Assembly (NCBI RefSeq): GCF_026210795.1
Contig: NC_089431.1
Coordinates: 496,001 to 560,000, forward strand
Reading direction: 5' to 3'
Length of the DNA stretch: 64,000 nucleotides
From: Rhizophagus irregularis
Taxonomy: Eukaryota > Glomeromycota > Glomeromycetes > Glomerales > Glomeraceae
Position numbers and translations under genes: made by a program
Shown: positions 1-13,435 of the stretch, one piece after another
Position numbering within the stretch: the stretch's first letter is position 1
How the letters are laid out: the number at the start of each line of letters is the position of its first letter
The notes under the pieces: model-generated
Seen by the model: only the letters and a program-made list of their open reading frames with translations
What the model was told of the DNA's origin: nothing
Databases searched by the model: none

Positions 1-3000
1 TGTAAATTCCCACATTATCATTGAAAAGCTATAAATATCACTTGCTGGAATATAGGGTTTTTTTCTTAATATTTCAGGAGCCATGTAGGGTAAAACTCCA
101 TAAATTTCATTAACTTTATTATCAGAATCTTGTAAATCACTTATAGGTTTGCATAATCCTAAATCAATAATAAATATCTCTTTGTAATTATCTGACATTA
201 AAATATTGCCATCATGAAAATCACCATGAGTTAAATTTGATTCATGAATTACTTTAAGTCCTAATATAATTTTTTTCAACAATTGTAACTTATCTTGCCA
301 TTTGAATTTAATTATATCAGATAAACATTTTCTCAAACTTCCTTTTTTTGCATAACTCATTACTATTATATAATTTAAATTACTTGGATCTTGAGTAATA
401 CCAAAGAACTGAATAAATTTTGAAAATGATTTTTTCTGACAACTATAATAATATTTCCACTACATAAATGATAAAAAAATTATTAAATTTTTGCAAAAGT
501 AAATAAAATTTGCCATAAAATACAAATACTATACCTCATCCAGAAACTTATTATTTAAACTTGATGAATTATTAAGTGTTTTAAGAACAACCTCATAACA
601 TATTTGTCTATTCCATTGTTGTTTATCAAAATTCCAACCATAAATAGGTCCATCTGTCCAGTTAGCTTTATGGATTTCACTAAATCCTCCTTTATCATAA
701 TAATTAATACTTGACAATTTATTATAAGGTATCCACTCTAATATTTCATAACTATTTTTAGCATTTAGTTGTGTTTCTTGAATAAATTTATCAATAAATT
801 CATTTTTACTAGTCCACTTTAAAAAATCTTGTTGAAATCGTTTAGTATTACATTGTTGGCACCACTGGTAATCAGTATATGTCTGCCTGCATTCATTACA
901 TAATTCAACTTCATTCTTAGGATTCACTTTGTCACTTTCTACTCCTTTTTGATACCAATAAAAAGCCTTTTCTAAATTTTCTTCTGTTCCTTCTGCGTTT
1001 TTATAACATTTGGCTAAATTAAACATTGCTTCTTTAACATTATTTTCCGCTGCTTTTTGATACCAATGAAAGGCTTTTTCTAAATTCTCTTCTGTTCCTT
1101 CTCCATTTTCATAACATTTGGCTAAACTATTCATTGCTTTTTCATAATCATTTTCTGCTGCTTTTTGATACCAATAAAAGGCTTTTTCTAAATTCTTTTC
1201 TGTTCCTTCTCCATTTTTATAACATATGGCTAAATCAAACATTGCATCAGTATAACCATTTTCTGCTGCTTTTTGATACCAATGAAAGGCTTTTTCTAAA
1301 TTCTTTTCTGTTCCTTCTCCATTTCTATAACTATTGGCTAAATTAAACATTGCATTATGATCTTTTTCTGCTGCTTTTTGATACCAATAAAAGGCTTTTT
1401 CTAAATTCTTTTCTGTTCCTTCTTCATTTTCATAATATATGGCTAAATTATACATTGCAATAAAATGATCTTTTTCTGCTGCTTTTTGATACCAATGAAA
1501 GGCTTTTTTTAAATTCTTTTCTGTTCCTTCTCCAATTTCATAATGTGCAGCTAAAGTATTCATTGCATCAGTATGACCATTTTCTGCTGCTTTTTGATAC
1601 CAATGAAAGGCTTTTTTTAAATTCTTTTCTGTTCCTTCTCCTTTATAATAGTGATAGGCTAAACTATTCATTGCATTGGTATAACCATTTTCTGCTGCTT
1701 TTTGATACCAATGAAAGGCTTTTTCTAAATTCTCTTCTGTTCCTTCTCCCTTTTTATAACATATAGCTAAACTATTCATTGCTTCTTTAACACCATTTTC
1801 TGCTGCTTTTTGATACCAATAAAAGGCTTTTTCTAAATTCTTTTCTGTTCCTTCTTCATTTTCATAATATATGGCTAAATTATACATTGCAATAAAATGA
1901 TCTTTTTCTGCTGCTTTTTGATACCAATAAAAGGCTTTTTTTAAATTCTTTTCTGTTCCTTCTCCAATTTCATAATGTGCAGCTAAAGTATTCATTGCAT
2001 CAGTATGACCATTTTCTGCTGCTTTTTGATACCAATGAAAGGCTTTTTCTAAATTCTCTTCTGTTCCTTCTCCCTTTTTATAACATATAGCTAAACTATT
2101 CATTGCTTCTTTAACACCATTTTCTGCTGCTTTTTGATACCAATAAAAGGCTTTTCCTAAATTCTTTTCTGTTCCTTCTCCTTTATAATAGTGATAGGCT
2201 AAACTACTCATTGCATTAGTATAATCATTTTCTACTGCTTTTTGACACCAATGAAAGGTTTTTTCTAAATTCTTTTCTGTTCCATCTCCTTTATAATAGC
2301 ATCTAGCTAAATTATACATTGCATCAGTATAACCATTTTCTGCTGCTTTTTGATACCAATAAAAGGCTTTTTCTAAATTCTTTTCTGTTCCTTCTTCACA
2401 TTCATAACATTCGGCTAAATTAAACATTGCTTCTTTAACATCATTTTCTGCTGCTTTTTTATACCAATAAAAGGCTTTTTCTAAATTCACTTCTGTTCCT
2501 TCTTCACATTCATAACATTTGGCTAAATTAAACATTGCTTCTTTAACATCATTTTCTGCTGCTTTTTGATACCAATAAAAGGCTTTTTCTAAATTCTCTT
2601 CTGTTCCTTCTCCATATTTATAACATTTGGCTAAATTAAACATTGCTTCTTTAACATCATTTTCTGCTGCTTTTTGATACCAATAAAAGGCTTTTTCCAA
2701 ATTTTCATCTGTTCCTTCTCCATTTTCATAACATTTGGCTAAACTATTCATTGCTTCTTTAACATCATTTTCTGCTGCTTTTTGATACCAATAAAAGGCT
2801 TTTTCTAAATTCTCTTCTGTTTCTTCTCCAATTTCATAATGTATAGCTAAACTATCCATTGCATCAGTATAACCATTTTCTGTTGCTTTTTGATACCAAT
2901 GAAAGGCTTTTTCTAAATTCTTTTCTGTTCCTTCTCCTTTATAATAGTGATAGGCTAAACTATTCATTGCATTAGTATAACCATTTTCTACTGCTTTTTG

Positions 3001-4176
3001 ACACCAATGAAAGGCTTTTTCTAAATTCTTTTCTGTTCCTTCTCCTTTATAATAGTGTCTGGCTAAATTATACATTGCATTAGTATAACCATTTTCTGCT
3101 GCTTTTTGATACCAATAAAAGGCTTTTTCTAAATTTTCTTCTGTTCCTTCTCCATTTTCATAACATTTGGCTAAATCTAACATTGCATCAGTATAACGTT
3201 TTTCTGCTGCTTTTTGATACAAATGAAAGGCTTTTTCTAAATTCTTTTCTGTTCCTTCTCCATTTTCATAACATACAGCTAAATTATACATTGTTTCTTC
3301 ATCACCATTTTCTGCTGCTTTTTGATACCAATGAAAGGCTTTTTCTAAATTCTCTTCTGTTCCTTCTCCATTTTCATAACATTTGGCTAAACTATTCATT
3401 GCTTCTTTAACATCATTTACTGCTGCTTTTTGATACCAATGAAAGGCTTTTTCTAAATTCTTTTCTGTTCCTTCTCCATATTCATAACATATGGCTAAAT
3501 TATACATTGCATTGGTATAACTATTTTCTGCTGCTTTTTGATACCAATGAAAGGCTTTTTTAAAATTCTTTTCTGTTCCTTCTCCATATTCATAACCATT
3601 TTCTGTTACTTTTTGATACCAATGAAAAGCTTTTTCTAAATTCTTTTCTGTTCCTTCTTTATTTTTATAATATGTAGCTAAATTATACATTGCAATAATA
3701 TGGCCTTTTTCTGCTGCTTTTTGATACCAATAAAAGGCTTTTTCTAAATTCTTTTCTATTCCTTCTTTATTTTTATAATATGTGGCTAAATTATACATTG
3801 CAATAATATGACCTTTTTCTGCTGCTTTTTGATACAAATGAAAGGCTTTTTCTAAATTCTTTTCTGTTCCTTCTCCATTTTCATAACATATGGCTAAATC
3901 AAACATTGCATCAGTATAACCATTTTCTGCTGCTTTTTGATACCAATAAAATGCTTTCTCTGAATTCTTTTCTGTTCCTTCCCCATTTCCATAACAGTTG
4001 GCTAAATTATACATTGCTTCTTTATTACCATTTTCTGCTAAGTTTTCTAAATAATTAATACATTCTTTACACCCCAATTTTTCAGTAAAAGGTATATTGC
4101 AATATGAATAATTTTTGGTTTTTATTATATCAGTTTCATTATTTGAAATATTTAGTTTACTAAATTCAGTTTCCAT
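1..4176 (-). CDS. Sel1-repeat protein with C-terminal protein kinase (partial at left edge)
   Basis: Exon 1 is 4176-535 and exon 2 is 459 to the window edge; a 75-bp intron (534-460, GTATAG..GTAG) joins them in phase 0. About 1367 residues are visible. Residues ~54-1090 are 29 Sel1-like (TPR-related) repeats of ~36 aa; the fifth is shortened to ~27 aa. A four-cysteine block (CNEC, then WCQQC) and a kinase domain follow: glycine loop KGGFSEI, lysine in VVLK, catalytic HGDFHDGN (HGD replacing HRD), DLG for DFG, and MAPE. Sel1 repeats normally make a superhelical protein-binding scaffold, so a scaffold-plus-kinase signalling role is inferred. The fold is TKL-like and the Asp, Asn and Lys residues argue for activity. 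The kinase C-lobe lies outside the window. The start is the first ATG, with no in-frame alternative needed. Confidence 0.88.
800..4020 (-). repeat. Coding tandem array of 29 ~108-bp Sel1 units
   Basis: Near-identical units of ~108 bp run through the Sel1-kinase gene. Consensus features per unit are AMxxLAxCY, GEGTEKNLEKAF and WYQKAAEN. A higher-order block is duplicated: units 19-21 match units 22, 24 and 25 almost word for word. Spurious plus-strand open frames inside the array are antisense shadows. Confidence 0.9.
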
Positions 4177-6200
4177 TTGTTATTTTGATTTATTGAAAAA
4201 AATTTAATTTTTTTTAGACAAATTTTTTGACAAAAAAAATGTTTTTTCTTATTCAATTATCATGAATGAACAACCAAAAAGAAATATTTTAACCAAAAGT
4301 AGAGGTTACAATAAAAAAAATTTTTAGGGCCAATGTTATCCCTAGTTATATAAAGAGTTGCAACATGCTGTCCTGCTGTTGTGCTATCATGCTGCACAAA
4401 AATGATCATGTAAAAAATTAAGGTTTACTGTGCCAAGGCTGTACAGCCAACCAGGCCTATTATTTTTATTATATTTATTATATTTGTTATATTTAATTTA
4501 TTTATTATACTTATTATTTATTATATCTATTATATCTTTATATATGTATCTTCGGAGAAAAAATGGATTAGGTGGTCTGTTATTTTTGCAAATAGCTGTA
4601 AAATTTAAACTTAAAAATTAAACCGAACTGAGACTCCAAAAATTCGGATTGACGTAAAATTGGGACGTTTTATTAATTAATCATCATCACATGACCTACC
4701 TGTGTCTTTCATGAAAGTCCGAGCCGAACGAGCCGCTCCCATCCCTAATTTTGAGTCTATTTAATTATCATAAATATTTTCATTAAATTTACTTTGAACT
4801 ACAACCGGTGTCCAATCACCGGTCTCATGTGAATAGTAAGAACCACCACGTGATTTTTATGGCGTTTAAATTTTGGCTCGTATCTTAAAAAAAATCGAAA
4901 AAAAAAATCCTTAAAATATAGAAAATATATATATAATAAAATTATTTTACTCCTTTTATAATAAGCACGCCTAAAAGATAACTTTTGATGCTTTACACTT
5001 TAAGTGTTTATTTATTTTTTTTATTCAATTTTAATAAAGAAATAATTTTTCAAATACACAATTATAAAAAATTCAATTTAATATCATAATTTCGGGACAA
5101 CGACCCTAGCATCGCCACCGAAAAGTGGTAGCTGTATTTACTTGTCGGTTATACATGCCGGTTACATATGATTTTGGATCAATCACGTTATTTAAAAATT
5201 TTTTCTTTTTTTCACTATAATTTTTTTTATAAACTCATATTTAAAAGAGTCACTTAATAAACCCAAACGATATTTATGGTTAGAAAATGTTCGTTCAAAT
5301 TTTAAGTAATTAGAGAAAACTAAAAGACATAAGATCGTCAAACTATGCCAAGAACCCGAAGGGTTTTAATAATACAATGTATTGGGAATAATTATATTAG
5401 AAGTATAAAGAACATAAATATTGTTCATCCCAGTATATTATTTAAAAATATAACTATAAAAAAAATTTCTATTTGTAAAAAATAATAAATAAAGATCAAT
5501 AACCCTAAAATTCGATAAATCGTTGATTTGATTCTAAAGTGATCATCACATGTATAACCAGCTGGCTACCATTTTTTGTGGCGATGCTGAGGTTGGTAAT
5601 TCAGGACAATAGAATCATATGTGCTAATGGTATTAATTCTATATTAAGATAATTAAGATCAGTGCATCAGAAATAATATGGTGTTGACTGGCTCAGCACG
5701 CCAAACAGATTAACTATGATTTGCAGGCAGGAAGATTAAGTACGTCCAACTATGACTGAAATCCAATCAAACAAGACACTGAAAATAGGGAACTAAAAAA
5801 TAACAATACATTTTGTTTTATCCAAAATATCAATTGCTGAGCAAATGAACCAAATCACGAAGTTAATGTTGGGACCATTGTGTTATAGATAACGACTGGT
5901 GTCTCTGCAAAAACTAAAGGCCTGAGGGCTAACAACATTATTAACCATTTTAGAAATTGTTTTTTATGTAAATTTAATTAAATTAATAAAATTTTGCCGC
6001 TTTTGGAATTAATTTCAACGTTCTATGCTCAATTTTAAATTTTTTTTTAATATTATATTTAATATTAATTTCTAATAATAACTTCAAAATTATTTAATAT
6101 ATTAAAAAAAAAATGACATGAAAGAAAAATTTATAAAAACTAATTATTCACTCTATAAAAAAAGAATAATAAATTACATTAATTTTATTAATTTTTTTAA
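4177..6200. other. Intergenic, AT-rich; no gene seen
   Basis: This lies between the divergently placed 5' end of the Sel1-kinase gene and the 3' end of the ABC transporter gene. It contains a TTA/ATT low-complexity run at about 4456-4535, a small palindrome (ACCGGTG..CACCGGT) near 4804-4824 and the inverted repeat listed separately. No open frame shows codon structure. Confidence 0.6.
5108..5588. repeat. Imperfect inverted repeat pair, possible old MITE
   Basis: AGCATCGCCAC at 5108-5118 recurs inverted at 5578-5588, and both arms continue with related sequence (GTGGTAGCTG..GGTTATAC on the left, its inverted relative at about 5553-5577). Arm similarity spans ~40 bp and the whole is ~480 bp. 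No clean target-site duplication was found, so an eroded non-autonomous DNA transposon is only inferred. Confidence 0.45.
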
Positions 6201-9200
6201 TTAATTCGTTTTACCCAAATATTGATCTTGTACCATATTATAATAAATTCCTTTTCTTGCTAATAATTCTTGATGAGTACCTTTTTCAGCTACTTTACCA
6301 TCTTTTATAACGAATATAATATCAGCATGTTGAATGGTTGATAATCTATGTGCTATCGCTAACGTAGTTCTACCTTTTGCAGCTTTATCCAAAGCTTCTT
6401 GTACAACTTTTTCTGATTCAGAATCTAAAGCTGAAGTCGCTTCATCTAATAATAAAATTTTTGGATCACGTATTAATGCTCTTGCAATTGCGATTCTTTG
6501 TTTTTGTCCACCTGATAATTGAGTTCCTTTACTACCAACAGGAGTATCATATCCATCTGGTAGACTAATAATAAAATCATGAATATTAGCTTCCTTACAA
6601 ACTCTTTCAATATCATCTTGCGTCGGTCTTTGATCTGATTTACAACCAAATAAAATATTTTCTTTTATAGTCATGTCATATAAAGAAGGTTCTTGATTAA
6701 CAAGTGAAATATGTTTTCTTAAATCATCAACATTTAAAGTACTTATATCAACTCCATCTATTTGGATTGTTCCACTTATCACATCATAAAACCTTTCAAT
6801 TAATCCTATTGTAGTACTTTTACCACATCCTGATGGTCCAACCAATGCAGCAAATTGACCTGGTTTAATGTTTAAATTAAGACCATTAAGTACTGGTACA
6901 TTATGACGTGTAGGATATCGAAAATAAACATTAGAAAATTTGACATATCCTTTAACATTATCAATATTTTTTCCATCTTTAGACCAAGAATCTACTTTTG
7001 GAACATTTTCAATTAATTTTATAATAGATTCTGCTGAAATTTTTGCTTTTGTTATATTTGGTGCGTAACTAAAAATACGTCCACTTGACATCGCTCCGAA
7101 AAGTACTGAAATTAAAAAAAAAAGTTTAATTTTTAAGTTGAACGACATTTGGACATTTGGTATGCAATAAAAATTATGAAATATATATTACCTGCCATAA
7201 ACACAGTATAAAATTTGTATACATCATATTCTCCATTCGTAAACTATCATAATAAAAAAAAAATATTTTTTTTTTTAACAAAAATAAAAATAATTTTTTT
7301 ATAAATTAATAATTATTATCATACATACCAAAAGAGTTCCATACCAAAATGCTAAAGCATTAGAAAGATAATTCATACTAGCTGCAAACCCATAATTTAA
7401 ACTACCAAAAATTGCATTATGATATCCTTCTTTCATTGGACCATCCAACATATCACTATATATTTTTAATAAATCTTCTTCTCTTGTTAAAGAAGCGACA
7501 GTACGGATATTAGATGTTCCTTCACACGCTATTTGTGCCGATTTTTCATAAACCTTTAGTGTACGTGCTTTGAATCCCGCCATCATCTTATATCTAAGAT
7601 AACCGGCGGTCATTAACAAAGGTACCGTTGTTAATACTACAAGTGTTAACTTCCATCCAACTATTAATGCAACTATAATTCCCACTATGATTGTAGAAAG
7701 GGTTCGTGAGATAGTACCAAGTGTAACACCAGCCAATCCACCAATATCCGTTACATTCGATGTTAATATACTGATCAAAGCGCCAACATTATTATCTTCT
7801 TTATCAAAGAAACTAATATCTTGTCGTAATATTGAAGAAAATGATATCGAACGAATCCGAAGAACGAGGTTTTCTCCGGCTATTCCGAGACATAAACCTT
7901 CAATCAAACTGCATATCATAACAACAACACCGATAACAACTAAAGAAAATTATAAAAATAATTAGTAAATATAGATCTTAATACCATAAATAAATACATT
8001 AATTTAACAACTTACGAAACATAAGTGACCAAAATTTTGCATCCTCTCGTAATTCATCTTTAGGTTTCGTAAAAGCATCTATAACTTTTGCATATATAAT
8101 AGCAAATACCGGAAAAAGCGTACCACAAATAAATGAAGCAGTCATTCCAATAAATACTAAATACAATTGCGAATGATTAATTTTACTAATTTTTCTAATT
8201 AATTCCCAAGTAGAATAACGATATTCCGTATTAGATCCTTCTTCAATATCACTATATTCATTAACAACGGGTGCGGGTCTTGACAATCTATGTGAAAGTC
8301 TATAATTTCTTTCAATTATAGAATCTTCTTCAAAGTCTTTTTCTTCGTTTTGAATTTTTTGCGCTGAAACTAATTTTGAATAAGCTCCTTCTGGATTTTG
8401 AATCAATTCATCATGATTACCAATTTCAACAATTTCACCATTATTCATTACAACAATTTTTGTAGCATTACGTATGGTAGATAACCTATGAGCTATAACT
8501 ATTGTCGTTCTGTCTTTTGAAGCTTTATCCAAAGCATCCTGTACAACACTTTCACTTTTAGTATCAAGTGCACTAGTAGCTTCATCTAATAATAAAATTT
8601 TTGGATCTTTTATGATCGCTCTTGCAATTGCAATACGTTGTTTTTGTCCTCCTGATAATAAAAATCCTCCTTCCCCTACATTTGTTTCATATTTATCTGG
8701 TAATTTCATTATAAAATCATGAGCATTTGCCATTGTACATGCTTGTACGATCATTTCATGTTTTTTATTTTCATCAATATCTTCATAAACTGATCCTATT
8801 AATCCATAGGCAACATTTTTCGCAATTGTAGTATTAAAAAGAACGGGTTCTTGTCCCACGAGACTCATTTGTCTTCGAAGCCATTTTAAATTAAGCCCTT
8901 TGATAGCGTGACCATCAAATAAAATCTCTCCTTCGATAGGATCATAAAAACGAAGAACTAGTGATACAATCGTACCTAGAGATGAAAAAATTAATTTTTT
9001 TTTTTTAGATAATTGAAACGATATTTACGAATAAAAAAATAAAAAATTAATCAAAATTAATATAAATAAATTACTTTTGCCAGAACCAGAAGAACCAACT
9101 AATGCAACAGTAGTTCCAGGTTCGATATCCAAAGATACATTTTTCAAAGTTTTTATTTCTGGACGTGAAGGATAAAAAAATGAGAGATTCTTTAATTGAA

Positions 9201-10720
9201 TTCGACCTTTAACATTATCTAATATATCACCTTCCTTTGATTCAATATTAATTGGAGGAGTTCTTTCTATTGTTTCATAAATTTTTCCTGCAGCTCCTTT
9301 AGCGCTATTAATTGCCATAATATCAGGCATAATTTGATTAACAGAAAAACATGCCGCTACTACTGAGAAGAATACACTAATAACCTGTATACATATAATG
9401 CGGATAATTATTATTTAGTTAATATTGTTTTCGCATAAAAAAAAAAAGAAATAATAATATAAACTTACTTTTCCTGAAGTTGTCTCATCATTGATAATTT
9501 GAGTTGAACCAAACCAAAAAGCCAAGCCATAAGCTGAATTCAAAATAAATTCATTAGTACCTATACCAAAACTATTTAATATACTTGATTTTACGCCGGA
9601 TAATTTAGCATCTTCTAATTTAGAATCATAAAGTTTTGAAACATTTTTTTGTTGAGAGAATGCGATAGTTGTTCTAATTGTAGATATTGATTCTTCTGCT
9701 ATAACAGAAGATTTAGAATAATAATCTAACACCTTTCTTTTATAATTAACTATTAATCTATTAAATATTCCACCATTGAGCATGACCATAGGAAATATAA
9801 CAAAGATTACTAAAGTCATTTTCCAATTTATTATAAATGCTATAGTAAAAGCCGCGAAAAATTGCACCATAAACTTTATGAAAAAAAATTTATATAGTTA
9901 GTGGCGCAGTAAAGAAGAAGGAAGAGGGTTAAAAAGATTTTTAAAAGACTTACGGAAAATCCCATTGAAACTTTTTCACTAATGCCATCTTGAATTAAAT
10001 GAGTATCATTAGTAATTCTCATAGTTACTTCACCAGCACCAAGTTTATCAAAATAAGCGATATCTTGTCTTAAGATCGCACGAAAATATTGTTCACGAAT
10101 TCTTCGAGTAATTCTATTTTTTTTAAATATATATATATATATGCATATATTTTTTATATTAGATAAAAAAAATTGAGTGATATTAATTTATTAATTTGGT
10201 GATTTTTACCTTTCTCCAGTCGCGACCCAACATGCCATATAAAAATAATTGGTAAAAAAAGCAACTATAGCAAAATAAACGAATAAAAGTGTAAAATAAT
10301 TGGCTTTATCCAAGAATTCAATTTTATCGATTTTTCTGGTTTGAAATTGACTAAAGCTATCAATTAATTGTCCGAAGAGAACTGTCATAAAAGGCTGGAT
10401 AAGAAAAAAAAACCAAATATAAAACATTATAAATTTTTTTCTAAATTTGCTTAGTTTAAATAAAAAAAACAAATACTTACGACAATGATACCGGAAATGG
10501 TGGCGCAAATCAGACCAAATATCATTAAAATCCAATCTTGCTTCGTAGCATGACTATATAATTTCCAATATGATATTTTGTTATTTTCTATATGGGTTTG
10601 TTCATTTATAACTTTTTCGTGAACTGTATCAAGTTCCTTCTCCATATTCGCATCATTCGTATAATTGTTAATTTGTACTACTGCGGTGTCTTCACCGGAT
10701 GATCCGACTTTTTTTGTCAT
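6201..10720 (-). CDS. ABCB-type full ABC transporter (MDR/Ste6-like)
   Basis: Nine exons keep frame throughout: 10720-10481, 10394-10210, 10113-9954, 9873-9469, 9384-9075, 8975-8016, 7936-7329, 7243-7192, 7105-6201; 1274 aa. The layout is TMD-NBD-TMD-NBD, the standard ~1280-aa ABCB size, each TMD presumably with six helices. NBD1: Walker [10 protein letters not shown] at ~427-435 (split by an intron), LSGGQ at ~540, [12 protein letters not shown] with catalytic Glu ~565, and AHRLST. NBD2: Walker [10 protein letters not shown] at ~1063-1071, LSGGQ at ~1170, Walker B Glu ~1195, and AHRLST. Both ATP sites look catalytically competent. The family exports lipophilic drugs, lipids or prenylated peptides from the plasma or internal membranes; the substrate cannot be read from sequence. 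The 52-bp penultimate exon ([16 protein letters not shown]) is easy to miss. Confidence 0.93.
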
Positions 10721-11692
10721 ATTAACGTTTTAATTTCAAAGATCAAAAAATGATAATAATAATAATAATTTCGGTAAAAGAGTGTTTTCGGTATTATAAA
10801 AAAAAAATAAAAAAACAAAACATTTTAATTAGGACGAAAAAGAATAATTTCATTCAATATTTATAATAAAAAAAATAAAAAGACGAAAACATTTTAATTA
10901 TAACGAAAAAAAATATTATATAATCTCATCGGACGAATAGTGATTTTAATTTTTAAAAATAAACAAACTATTGAAAAACGATTAAATATATATCCAAGTT
11001 TTAAATTGCGAAACATGACTATCAAACAATTAAATGACGAAAATTAAAACGAAAATCTTTAAATGAGATAATTGATCATCATAAATATAAACGATCATCA
11101 TAATAAATTAAATGAATTTCATCCGATTTGTGTCAATTATGCCATTTTAGTAATAATAAACAAGATTCATTCATTCATTTCATTAAATTATTACGGTCAA
11201 AAAAAGGAAATTAATTTAAAAAAATTTAAAATGGTTAGTTTCGACTAGGACCGATATTTTTAAAACTTAATATATTAATTCCTATTTGCCACCGCAGTAT
11301 TCCTAATGACTGAGAATATCGGTTTTTCTATCCCCATTTAATATTTTATTTAAATTAAACATTTACGTTCTAATAATAATTGGTTAATTATTTTTAATTA
11401 TAATAATAAAATATTAAAGCGTCTAAATTTAAATCGTCTAAATTTATCTATTTGTAAAAAAAGTCGATCCGTTTTTCCGTAGGCTCAAATTTCCGGAATT
11501 AATAACCTTATATCATCAACGGAATTTATCGATTTATTTGCATTTTCCGTGAATGGATCCGTGAAAGGCTCATTTTTACGAAGTTTTTATAGAAATAACG
11601 GATAAAATTTTTTATAAAGTCGTATTCATTAAAGTAAATAAGTATTTCAATTGTGAATATTTATCACTAAATTTTTACATTATTTTTTTTTT
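10721..11692. other. Promoter side of ABC gene and 3' flank of oxygenase gene
   Basis: AT-rich sequence with long A and T runs. No coding signal, repeat or RNA gene recognised. It must hold the ABC transporter promoter and the oxygenase terminator; no clear motif was identified. Confidence 0.5.
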
Positions 11693-13154
11693 TCAATAAG
11701 TGTTTTTGGTGATTTTTCGTCCAAATTCAGCAAAAGTAATATTACCCACTTTCTCATTTAAAGAAGGTTGCATAAATACTGCAAAAGTATTTCTAGCTAT
11801 AACGTTAATTGGTATATCACTTTTTATATCAGAAGAAATAGCCTTAACCATATGAGGAGTCGCCCGAAGATTATCAGCAGATGCTAGTTGCATGGCTGCA
11901 CCAAGCTGAAAAGCTAAACAATCCCTTGGTATTATTACTTTAATGATTTTATCGTTTCGATTCTTAATATAAAGTCCCGCTTGATTGTCTGGACATTCAA
12001 TTTCAGGATAAGCAGGATCACGTTCATCAACAAACATTGATGATGTTAACCCTATATAATAAAAAAAATTTTAGGCAAATGTATATAGGCTTGACAGTCG
12101 ACCGAGGTCTTTTGCAAACCAATTTACCTGTAAGCGATGAGTGATCAGTATGCCATCCACACCAAGAATCATCAATATCATCAATATCATCAGTATCGTT
12201 CTTTTGATTCATTGTCTGAATAGGAAAGTAATGTAAAAGACGAGCACTGATGGTTTGTGATTCATCAATAATTCTTTCTAAGTAATTTGGTTCCGCTTTT
12301 GGTAACTTTGTTAAAACTGTTTGATTATTAATAATAATAAATACGAAAAAAAAAGAAAGAATATATATTATGTAAACATACTAACCAAATGAATCACATG
12401 CACGAGCAACCAATTTCCCAATATCTATAATAAAACATCCTAAATCCTTAAACGCTTTTTCAAATTCTGGAAGATCTTCATTTGGCCAAATATTTGGATG
12501 ACAGTACATCGGGAATTCTCTCAGTTCTTCTTCAGTAGCATCAGGATAATCATATTTTGGATTACCATAATATGAACCTTTTAACGTATCTGAATGTAAT
12601 AAAAAGATATTTAATTATAGTTTAAATAAATGAAACTTACGTGTAATTTCCAACACATACCTTTTTTACCGTTAAAGATTTCTTTGCCACAGCTCCATCC
12701 AAATTTGTAATAACTTTGTTCATCAACAGTTTTCTCTTTAATTTCTTCTGGTAAGGAAGCGAAAACTGACGCTAAACGTAACAAACGAGAACGATTTTCC
12801 ACGTAAACTTCAGGAAGATTTTTTACCAATAATATTCCAAGACAATGTGATTTTGATCCAAATGCTTCCTGAAAAAAATATAATATAATTTTTTATATAA
12901 AAATAATTATAAATATAAATTATATATTTATTTAATTTATTTTTATTTTTATTTTTATTTTTTTTTTAAAACAATTGTACCTCAATCTCATTATATAGAT
13001 CAACGTTATTAATAAGATCCGTATAATCTAATATAACAACACCTTCAGGACTTTTGGTACTTTTATTGCTTTTAGTAAACATTTTTTTCACGATTTTTTT
13101 TTGGGTGAGAAATAAAAATCTGCTCGTGTGATGTGCATGATGACTATCATTCAT
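11693..13154 (-). CDS. Fe(II)/2-oxoglutarate-dependent dioxygenase (isopenicillin N synthase-like fold)
   Basis: Five exons keep frame: 13154-12981, 12868-12661, 12589-12386, 12316-12128, 12051-11693; 377 aa. The iron triad is visible as H251 and D253 in GWHTDHSSLTGL and H325 in LRATPHMV; R345 in IARNTFAVFMQP is the likely 2-oxoglutarate carboxylate anchor. The order (N-terminal helix region, HxD, distal His, RxT) is that of the isopenicillin N synthase/clavaminate-like oxygenases, and the length fits. Substrate unknown. A second in-frame ATG (residue 25) could be the true start, since the first 24 residues are His/Ser-rich and unlike the family. Exon 4 carries a microsatellite-like GAT run coding for an acidic DDIDDIDD insert just before the HxD motif. 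Confidence 0.87.
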
Positions 13155-13250
13155 GATGTAATTTATTGAATAATCTGATGGTAAGCATGTACCACATGTG
13201 GAACAGTTCGGACATTCGGATTTACTTAAACCCTTTTATATGTGAAGGCC

Positions 13251-13426
13251 GGCTATACTAATGTTCGCCCCAGGTTCCCATTGGATCCGATGTGGAGTTA
13301 GCTCGGATTTTATGTAATGACGGCCGAAGGCATGGTCCGGATAATTACAAATGATTATCAAATCATAAAATTCCAGAAATCGGACCCGGTTCACCAGCCA
13401 GAATAGGGGCGGAAATTAGTATAGCC
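13251..13426. mobile_element. 176-bp MITE with terminal inverted repeats and 9-bp target duplication
   Basis: The ends are inverted repeats of ~21 bp with two mismatches: GGCTATACTAAT..CGCCCC at the left and GGGGCG..ATTAGTATAGCC at the right. Perfect 9-bp direct repeats GTGAAGGCC flank it (13242-13250 and 13427-13435). A 9-bp duplication is typical of Mutator-like elements. It has no coding capacity. It sits about 100 bp upstream of the oxygenase start codon, within its likely promoter or 5' UTR. Confidence 0.85.
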
Positions 13427-13435
13427 GTGAAGGCC

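Noticed and set aside
1134-3410. Several 70-75 codon plus-strand open frames across the Sel1 array
   Set aside because: They repeat with the 108-bp unit and are antisense shadows of the Sel1-kinase exon.
4430-4621. 63-codon Leu/Tyr-rich frame
   Set aside because: Translation of a TTA/TAT low-complexity run; not ATG-supported biology.
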